Part shown: in pieces, positions 1-3,518 of the stretch | Numbering within the stretch: position 1 is the first letter of the stretch | How the letters are laid out: every line of letters starts with the position of its first letter | DNA from: an uncultured Pseudomonadota bacterium | GTDB taxonomy: Bacteria > Pseudomonadota > Gammaproteobacteria > Methylococcales > Methylomonadaceae | DNA length: 5,966 nt | Reading direction: 5' to 3' | Assembly: GCA_903953455.1 (NCBI GenBank) | Contig: CAJBJW010000106.1 | Coordinates: 1-5,966, forward strand | Position numbers and translations under genes: made by a program | The notes under the pieces: generated by a model | The model's database searches: none | Seen by the model: the letters and a program-made list of their open reading frames with translations, nothing else | Told to the model about the DNA's origin: nothing

Positions 1-24
1 AGATATTTTGACACTGTTTTAAAT

Positions 25-37
25 GAAGTATAAAAGC
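25..37. repeat. Shared 13-bp block, copy 1
   Basis: GAAGTATAAAAGC occurs here and again, identically, at 1658-1670. In both places it lies 63-76 bp before the first ATGTGAC of a CG-rich 15-bp repeat array, so it looks like part of one module. Read on the minus strand it contains TATACT, a good -10 hexamer, which would make the arrays sit between divergent promoters. Read on the plus strand it contains TATAAA, with a TTGACA at 8-13 in this copy but at a poor 15-bp spacing and without an equivalent in copy 2. The function is unknown. Confidence 0.5.
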
Positions 38-92
38 CTTTAAACCCGTAGTTGATGAATAAAAGCAAACTAATTATATTTAAAATTAATCG

Positions 93-122
93 TTTTGAAA
101 ATGTGACAAATAGTCGCGCGAC
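93..122 (+). repeat. Two-unit 15-bp CG-rich repeat upstream of the metal-binding gene
   Basis: Two 15-bp units end in GTGAC (position 107) and GCGAC (position 122). The second contains the perfect palindrome GTCGCGCGAC at 113-122. The sequence from 100 to 124 is identical to 1720-1744, and the following AATATGTCTCAC (123-134) matches 1773-1784 with two differences. It lies 38 bp before a TATATT hexamer and about 95 bp before the ATG at 217. An operator or activator site is the simplest reading. A remnant transposon end with repeated transposase sites is the main alternative. Confidence 0.65.
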
Positions 123-159
123 AATATGTCTCACCTAAAAAAATATTTAAAATTTTCAC

Positions 160-165
160 TATATT
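160..165 (+). promoter_or_regulatory. Candidate -10 element for the 217-372 gene
   Basis: TATATT matches five of six positions of the sigma-70 -10 box. No good -35 hexamer sits 17 bp upstream (the stretch is A-rich), which would suit activation from the repeat array ending 38 bp before it. The equivalent hexamer TATGAT at 1812-1817 lies 40 bp after the second array, so the geometry is preserved. Confidence 0.35.
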
Positions 166-216
166 GCCGATTACTCATCAATCGAATATTTGAACTCATT
201 TAAAGAAAAATTATCA

Positions 217-372
217 ATGCCTACTGACAATAAAAAAAATTGTGAATTATGTAAAATTAAAGTCGATGTTGCAGATTTTACATTAGAAACAGCATCAGGA
301 TTGAAATCCTTTTGCTGTGCTGGATGTAAGTGTATATATGAAATATTCCGCACGAATAATGATAAAAAATGA
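217..372 (+). CDS. Small stand-alone heavy-metal-binding domain protein
   Basis: A 51-residue protein with C9-x2-C12 and, after about 20 residues, C33-C34-A-G-C37-K-C39 followed by IYEIF. This order (CxxC, short beta-rich spacer, FCCxGC, then an aromatic/aliphatic helix) is the signature of the putative metal-binding domain at the N terminus of copper-transporting P-type ATPases of the CcoI/FixI group (ATPase-cat_bd family). Here it stands alone, with no transmembrane or ATPase part following. A role in binding or handing over copper or another soft metal in the cytoplasm is inferred from the motif only. The frame is open from a TTG at 190, but ATG 217 is preferred: it has a normal start codon and a weak AAAGAAA purine stretch upstream. 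The gene converges on the IHF-like gene 93 bp away. It may be controlled by the 15-bp repeats at 93-122. Confidence 0.72.
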   Translation: MPTDNKKNCELCKIKVDVADFTLETASGLKSFCCAGCKCIYEIFRTNNDKK

Positions 373-465
373 TGCAATTTTTTTAGACAACACTCATCTA
401 CACCGCTAGAAAAAAACTCTCACCTTTCTGTAAAATAATCGACTTAACGTATTTTTATGGATATT

Positions 466-762
466 TTAAATTGGATATTGTTTAGACGATTCGTCAACGC
501 GTTTTTTTAATTCTTTTCCTGCTCTAAAACGTACAAGATGTTTTGATTTAATTAAGAGGGCCTCACCTGTTTTGGGATTACGTCCCATCATAGTCGATCT
601 CTTATATATAATAAAACTACCAAATCCTCTAATATGTACCTGCCCACCCGCCCCTAACTCGTCCATTAAACGTTGTAGCATTACATTTACTGCTAAGTCA
701 ACATTTGAACGTGATAAATTACTTAACTTAGCAATATTATTAATTAATTCTAATTTAGTCAT
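466..762 (-). CDS. IHF/HU-family DNA-binding protein (IHF beta-like)
   Basis: A 98-residue protein covering the whole bacterial histone-like fold. Visible landmarks are the N-terminal MTKLELINNIAK helix, IRGFGSF at 44-50 (turn into the beta-ribbon), GRNPKTGE at 60-67 with the conserved proline that intercalates DNA, and FRAGKELKKRV at 79-89. The length and the MTK-L-ELI start resemble IHF beta more than HU. The DELGAGGQVHIRGFGSF stretch also fits IHF beta. It bends DNA as a dimer and could shape promoters or recombination sites. The usual ihfB neighbour rpsA is absent, so this is probably an accessory paralogue and no symbol is assigned. Its ATG lies inside the end of the upstream 80-aa gene (8-bp overlap), which implies translational coupling. 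GGGA lies about 11 nt before the start. A HU-type paralogue acting as a homodimer is the alternative. Confidence 0.9.
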   Translation of the reverse strand: MTKLELINNIAKLSNLSRSNVDLAVNVMLQRLMDELGAGGQVHIRGFGSFIIYKRSTMMGRNPKTGEALLIKSKHLVRFRAGKELKKRVDESSKQYPI

Positions 763-997
763 TATCGTGTAAGTCCCATGTATGTATCTGACTGGAAGAT
801 AATTTTAATTTCCCATTGATGATCATAGTATTAATTTGATTATATATTCGCTCAGATGCGTCATCACTGTTTAGTTGTTTATGAAGGATTGCTACTGCAG
901 TATCAGGAACGGTAACACTATTAAGAGGAATTCCTATCGCATTCAGCTCTTGACATGCCTGGATTAAGCATTCTTCTGCTTGTTTATCGTTAATCAT
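755..997 (-). CDS. Hypothetical 80-aa protein coupled to the IHF-like gene
   Basis: I do not recognise this protein. It has 80 residues, no signal peptide and no membrane segment, and looks soluble and mostly helical. The N-terminal half (INDKQAEECLIQACQELNAI) reads as an amphipathic helix with two cysteines (10 and 15), and the C terminus is acidic and polar (WDLHDND). Its last 8 bp overlap the start of the IHF-like gene, a typical sign of co-translation and hence of a linked role. The ATG is preceded by a nearly pure A/T leader without a recognisable Shine-Dalgarno sequence, so it may depend on an unstructured leader. A 112-bp gap holding a large AT-rich inverted repeat separates it from the gene upstream. 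Confidence 0.7.
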   Translation of the reverse strand: MINDKQAEECLIQACQELNAIGIPLNSVTVPDTAVAILHKQLNSDDASERIYNQINTMIINGKLKLSSSQIHTWDLHDND

Positions 998-1033
998 ATT
1001 TTTTTATTTTTTTAATTTTTTGATTGTAAATAG

Positions 1034-1100
1034 GGTAAATTATAAAATTTTTTGATCATTTTACTATTTAAATAAAGCATAAAATAAATTTTATTTTACC
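1034..1100. repeat. AT-rich imperfect inverted repeat between two minus-strand genes
   Basis: GGTAAA at 1034-1039 pairs with TTTACC at 1095-1100. After a two-base bulge (1040-1041), 1042-1050 pairs with 1086-1094, giving a stem of about 15 bp around a 35-nt loop. The right arm overlaps a smaller palindrome, AAAATAAA-T-TTTATTTT. It fills the gap between the 56-aa and 80-aa genes. It could be an mRNA structure that separates or stabilises the two messages. It lacks the GC-rich stem and U-tract of an intrinsic terminator. Confidence 0.45.
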
Positions 1101-1109
1101 GACCCTAAT

Positions 1110-1280
1110 TTAATTTTCATTATTATTACCATCTAAAATTGGTGCATAATTCACCTCGTCACTATGATTAGCATGCGCTTGTTCAAGTTTATTCAAATTC
1201 CAATAAAACTGAATTTTTTTAACTAATTGTTCTGACTCTGAATTAATGACTTCATTATTTTGTTTATGACCATTAATCAT
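1110..1280 (-). CDS. Hypothetical 56-aa protein
   Basis: I do not recognise this protein. From ATG 1280 it has 56 residues, is polar, and lacks a signal peptide, membrane segment or cysteine. It reads as one helix-forming stretch (SESEQLVKKIQFYWNLNKLE) followed by a short tail (HANHSDEVNYAPILDGNNNE). The frame stays open to a TTG at 1304, but ATG 1280 is chosen because GGGGG (1288-1292) sits 7 nt before it as a strong Shine-Dalgarno; the upstream version would bury that site in coding sequence. It lies 128 bp after the His-rich gene and 112 bp before the 80-aa gene on the same strand, so it may share their transcript. Confidence 0.55.
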   Translation of the reverse strand: MINGHKQNNEVINSESEQLVKKIQFYWNLNKLEQAHANHSDEVNYAPILDGNNNEN

Positions 1281-1408
1281 TATTCTGCCCCCAAACATTT
1301 TCAAAATAGATTTAATAAATAGAGATACTTAGGCAAGCAACGGATATTTAAGAACCTTGGAATTCTAAATACCCGTCTTTTTTGTTTTATTGACCTAGCA
1401 GCAAGCAA

Positions 1409-1573
1409 TTAGTGATTGTGATTTTCGTCATGATGCTCATGATCGTGCCCGTGCTCTTTATTCTCTTCATGATGCTCATGATCTTTGTGCGCTTCATGCT
1501 CTTCATGATGCTCATCATGTTCGTGCTCTTTATGTTCTTCGTGAGTGTTATCGGTGTGTGTTGAATCAGTCAT
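1409..1573 (-). CDS. Histidine-rich 54-aa protein, probable metal binder
   Basis: A 54-residue protein of unusual composition: 19 His, 14 Glu and 6 Asp, with no cysteine, signal peptide or membrane segment. After MTDSTHTDNTHEEH it consists of near repeats of 12-13 residues, each ending in a His pair: EHEHDEHH, then EEHEAHKDHEHH, then EENKEHGHDHEHH, then DENHNH. The DNA shows the same duplication, with ATGATGCTCAT recurring on the plus strand at 1430, 1469 and 1505. Proteins this rich in His (for example Hpn-like proteins and His-rich tails of metal chaperones) bind nickel, zinc or cobalt; a storage or buffering role is inferred. GAGGA (1583-1587) lies 9 nt before the ATG, a strong Shine-Dalgarno that supports real translation. 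A terminator-like hairpin lies just upstream on the same strand. Confidence 0.75.
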   Translation of the reverse strand: MTDSTHTDNTHEEHKEHEHDEHHEEHEAHKDHEHHEENKEHGHDHEHHDENHNH

Positions 1574-1616
1574 TTTTACGCATCCTCAATTATAATAAAC
1601 CACAAAATTCTTCTTC

Positions 1617-1649
1617 AAAAAAAGCAGCATTAATAAATTAATACTGCTT
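1617..1649 (-). terminator. Intrinsic terminator-like hairpin, minus strand
   Basis: Twelve-bp arms at 1623-1634 and 1637-1648 are followed on the minus strand by seven U (1623 to 1617). Read on the minus strand the only odd pair is a G-U wobble (1628/1643); on the plus strand the same pair is a C-A mismatch and no U-tract follows. This fixes the orientation. No gene ends in front of it: it lies 44 bp upstream of the His-rich start. It therefore either ends a short non-coding RNA or acts as an attenuator in the His-rich leader. Confidence 0.6.
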
Positions 1650-1657
1650 AAAAGTGA

Positions 1658-1670
1658 GAAGTATAAAAGC
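1658..1670. repeat. Shared 13-bp block, copy 2
   Basis: Identical to 25-37 (GAAGTATAAAAGC). On the minus strand it contains TATACT (1665-1660), a candidate -10 hexamer, but no convincing -35 sits at 17 bp, and a start near 1653 would run straight into the terminator-like hairpin. It is best treated as a conserved piece of the repeat-array module with uncertain role. Confidence 0.45.
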
Positions 1671-1676
1671 TCCGTT

Positions 1677-1701
1677 GTTTAGAGCAGACCGAAGTCTAAA
1701 C
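1677..1701 (-). other. UUCG-capped RNA hairpin with bulge
   Basis: On the minus strand GUUUAG-AC pairs with GU-CUAAAC around a UUCG loop, leaving CUGCU bulged on the 3' side. UUCG is an exceptionally stable tetraloop in RNA, favouring a minus-strand transcript. The bulged CUGCU is complementary to AGCAG in the 5' arm of the terminator-like hairpin 30 nt downstream, which would allow a mutually exclusive fold. That pairing is only five base pairs, so it is suggestive and no more. Confidence 0.4.
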
Positions 1702-1712
1702 TAAAAAATCTC

Positions 1713-1772
1713 ATTCTTAAATGTGACAAATAGTCGCGCGACAAAATGACACGCGGCAAAATGTCGCGCGAC
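1713..1772 (+). repeat. Four-unit 15-bp CG-rich direct repeat array
   Basis: Units end exactly 15 bp apart at 1727, 1742, 1757 and 1772: ATTCTTAAATGTGAC, AAATAGTCGCGCGAC, AAAATGACACGCGGC and AAAATGTCGCGCGAC. Units 2 and 4 carry the palindrome GTCGCGCGAC, extended to TGTCGCGCGACA at 1762-1773. The array equals the copy at 93-122 plus exactly two extra units (30 bp). It lies between the divergent His-rich gene and the 108-aa gene, 40 bp before a TATGAT hexamer. A multi-site operator is the favoured reading. Transposase-binding sites of a decayed element end or iterons are alternatives. Confidence 0.7.
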
Positions 1773-1811
1773 AATATGCCTCATTTTTAAATTATTAAAA
1801 TAATCGTAGAC

Positions 1812-1817
1812 TATGAT
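1812..1817 (+). promoter_or_regulatory. Candidate -10 element for the 1874-2200 gene
   Basis: TATGAT matches five of six consensus -10 positions and would give a leader of about 50 nt. No clear -35 is present. Its distance from the end of the 15-bp array (40 bp) is almost the same as in the first copy (38 bp), which supports a common activator-dependent layout. Confidence 0.35.
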
Positions 1818-1873
1818 CGTGATTTAGAAACACACTAGCGTTTAATTTTTCAATTTACTTATGTGAGATAACC

Positions 1874-2200
1874 ATGCCACAAATAATTTCAGCTGCTACT
1901 AAAAAATTCGATACCAAACCTTTTATAAACAATGTAAAAAAATTTATAAGCGAAGCTATTTTAACTGATACAGGAATGATTACTGTTTTAGCATTGGTCG
2001 TTACGTTGACGGGATTAATGTTAATGCAAAGTGCAATGTCTCAATCAGACGAAGCTAAAAGCGTCGCTTGGTATGTATCCAACATTAAAACGGCTCAAAT
2101 TAAAAATAATGAATGTCATAGAGCCAATAATTCACTCGAATTACAATCTACTCCCGACTGTATCAATGCACTGCATGCCATTGAAATTAGTTTCAAATAA
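1874..2200 (+). CDS. Hypothetical 108-aa single-span membrane protein
   Basis: I do not recognise a family. The N-terminal third (residues 1-33) is basic and cytoplasmic in character, with several lysines. Residues 35-55 form one strong membrane segment (MITVLALVVTLTGLMLMQSA). The remaining 53 residues are polar and hold two cysteines, C81 and C96, spaced so they could form a disulfide if the domain is periplasmic. The basic N terminus predicts an N-in orientation. The start is supported by GAG at 1865-1867, 6 nt upstream, and by codon continuity. It stands alone: the 15-bp repeat array and a TATGAT lie upstream, a strong hairpin follows at 2305-2335. Sharing its upstream module with the metal-binding domain gene suggests co-regulation, not a known function. 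Confidence 0.7.
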   Translation: MPQIISAATKKFDTKPFINNVKKFISEAILTDTGMITVLALVVTLTGLMLMQSAMSQSDEAKSVAWYVSNIKTAQIKNNECHRANNSLELQSTPDCINALHAIEISFK

Positions 2201-2304
2201 TCTTAAAGATAACATAATCTACTAGTAAACCGACTGTATTTTATTTTTAAGATTGAGTTAATGTCCTAAATTCATCATTTTTACCATTCAATCCCCTAAA
2301 GAAA

Positions 2305-2335
2305 ACTACCCATTGGCTTATTTTTAATGGGTAGT
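2305..2335 (+). terminator. Probable terminator after the 108-aa gene
   Basis: A perfect 10-bp stem, ACTACCCATT at 2305-2314 with AATGGGTAGT at 2326-2335, encloses an 11-nt loop. The plus strand continues with GTTCTTCAATTTT, a weak U-rich tail; the minus strand continues with TTTTCTTT, a better one, but no minus-strand gene is seen to its right. It lies 104 bp after the stop and may work in both directions. Confidence 0.6.
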
Positions 2336-2340
2336 GTTCT

Positions 2341-2856
2341 TCAATTTTCATTTAATTTCAAACAACCTCAAGTAATTGTTTAACTATGTGTTAAAACAAC
2401 CTATTTAACAGCTAAATAATCATCGCTATTCCCCCTATTTTCAATAATTATCGCAATTAAATCAATACAAAATGTCATCATGTTACCCAGTTTATTGAAA
2501 TTGCGTCACTGAGAAATTCTAAATAACTCTTTTTTTATCGTCAAAAACCAAAAGTTATTCATATCACACACTCGCACTAAAAAAATAGGTCATATCAAGC
2601 ACTTTATTATTTTTACCTAGTTAAATTACCCCCTTAAAAACATCAAAAATATTCTGAAATATAACAACTAATTTAATAATGGTCTTTATTTTGCTATAGG
2701 TATTTTGTGCAGCAAACTAAGAGGTATGCTACACATTGAAGTAATTATTTGAAATTCCACCTATTAATCACTAATAGGGTTTTAAATCAGATTTATCAAA
2801 TTTTTAGCTATCTCCCATAGTGATTTGATACGTCACAATAGTTTCGAGGATACAAA
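2341..2856. other. Long non-coding AT-rich intergenic region
   Basis: About 515 bp between the hairpin at 2305-2335 and the cytochrome gene hold no convincing coding sequence; ATG-led frames I followed here on the plus strand stop within about ten codons. It contains a 7-bp hairpin (CCTATTA 2760-2766 with TAATAGG 2772-2778, loop ATCAC) whose role is unknown, and a weak promoter candidate near the cytochrome gene. The length suggests a long regulated upstream region or a decayed gene, and I cannot tell which. Confidence 0.5.
2793..2821 (+). promoter_or_regulatory. Weak promoter candidate for the cytochrome operon
   Basis: TTATCA (2793-2798) and CATAGT (2816-2821) are each four of six matches to sigma-70 boxes at an ideal 17-bp spacing, giving a leader of about 29 nt that includes the Shine-Dalgarno. 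In DNA this AT-rich such matches arise easily by chance. Confidence 0.28.
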
Positions 2857-3465
2857 ATGAAAAAAATAATAAATAAAATCGGTTTTCTATGCTTAATGTC
2901 ACTTAGTGCAGTGAACGTTGCTAATGCTACGGCTACAACCGTAAGATGGGCACCTGTACCCGTTGACTTAGCGAATAAATCAACTCTTCTTGCGCAACGT
3001 GGCGCGTATTTGGTTCGCTTAATCAATTGCCAAAACTGCCATAGTACGGTAAGTCAAAAAGTCGGAACTGATGCAGCTAAAGATGGCTGGAACGTTACGC
3101 CAGAATATTATTTATCGGGTGGTAAAGTTCAACAAGGTGTAAAAGTGGCAAATTTAACGCCCGATGCACTCGGCAATCCTGCTGGACTTTCATTAAAACA
3201 ATTTAAAGCGGCAATGAAGCAAGGCGTTTCATCAATTGATTCAAGTAAAAAACTCGTTAGCATGCCTTGGGCAAATTATGCCGAAATGACTGACACAGAT
3301 GTAAAAGCCATTTACGAATATCTCCGCTCAATTCCCGCTCTTGCAATGGGGCCTGCTACGGCACCAGCAGCGCCAGCTACCGGCACAACAACTGGCACAT
3401 CAACAACTGGAACAACTACCGGTACAACGACGACTGGTACAACCACCCCTGCTGCAGCTCATTAG
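2857..3465 (+). CDS. Periplasmic mono-haem cytochrome c with Thr/Gly-rich tail
   Basis: A 202-residue class I-type cytochrome c. Residues 1-24 form a Sec signal peptide (MKKIINKIGF, hydrophobic core, cleavage after NANA-like ANA). Haem attachment is C58-Q-N-C61-H62 in RGAYLVRLINCQNCHS. NLTPDALGNPAGLSLKQFKAAMKQG and MPWANYAEMTDTDVKAIYEYLRSIP follow the cytochrome pattern seen in the c-type subunits of membrane-bound alcohol and aldehyde dehydrogenases, with M136 of MPW the likely distal ligand. Residues 166-202 are a low-complexity Pro/Ala then Thr/Gly tail, unusual for such cytochromes. It is an electron carrier exported to the periplasm or cell surface; its partner enzyme is not in the window. 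GAGGA lies 6 nt before the ATG. The Ig-like repeat gene follows after 53 bp, probably in the same operon. Confidence 0.88.
   Translation: MKKIINKIGFLCLMSLSAVNVANATATTVRWAPVPVDLANKSTLLAQRGAYLVRLINCQNCHSTVSQKVGTDAAKDGWNVTPEYYLSGGKVQQGVKVANLTPDALGNPAGLSLKQFKAAMKQGVSSIDSSKKLVSMPWANYAEMTDTDVKAIYEYLRSIPALAMGPATAPAAPATGTTTGTSTTGTTTGTTTTGTTTPAAAH
3379..3447 (+). repeat. Tandem Thr/Gly codon repeat in the cytochrome tail
   Basis: Residues 175-197 consist only of Thr, Gly and one Ser in repeated TGTTT-like units, encoded by near repeats of GGNACAACNACN. Such tracts are prone to slippage in steps of 12-15 bp, so length may vary between strains without breaking the frame. Thr-rich linkers often act as flexible or glycosylated tethers; that is inference here. 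Confidence 0.6.
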
Positions 3466-3518
3466 TTTTTTATTTTCATAAACTGGAAATTTATTTTTAA
3501 TTTACAAGGATAAAAACA

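Noticed and set aside
8..34. TTGACA and TATAAA as a promoter at the left edge
   Set aside because: The spacing is only 15 bp and the other copy of the module has no TTGACA, so it is not supported by conservation.
572..772. Plus-strand frame opposite the IHF-like gene
   Set aside because: It is the antisense shadow of a strongly conserved DNA-binding protein.
1589..1594. Perfect TATAAT on the minus strand as the promoter of the His-rich gene
   Set aside because: A start about seven bases downstream would fall inside the Shine-Dalgarno at 1583-1587 and remove it; it may be chance in AT-rich DNA.
1713..1772. CRISPR-like repeats
   Set aside because: Units are 15 bp, directly abutting, with no spacers of variable sequence and no cas genes.
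2031..2225. Second plus-strand frame inside the 108-aa gene
   Set aside because: It overlaps the better-supported frame, which has a Shine-Dalgarno, a membrane segment and a longer open run.
2726..2752. Eight-codon frame MLHIEVII preceded by AGAGG
   Set aside because: The Shine-Dalgarno is too close to the ATG and nothing around it suggests a leader peptide.
2819..2836. CRP-like GTGA...TCAC site before the cytochrome gene
   Set aside because: The half sites are nine bases apart, while the CRP site needs six.
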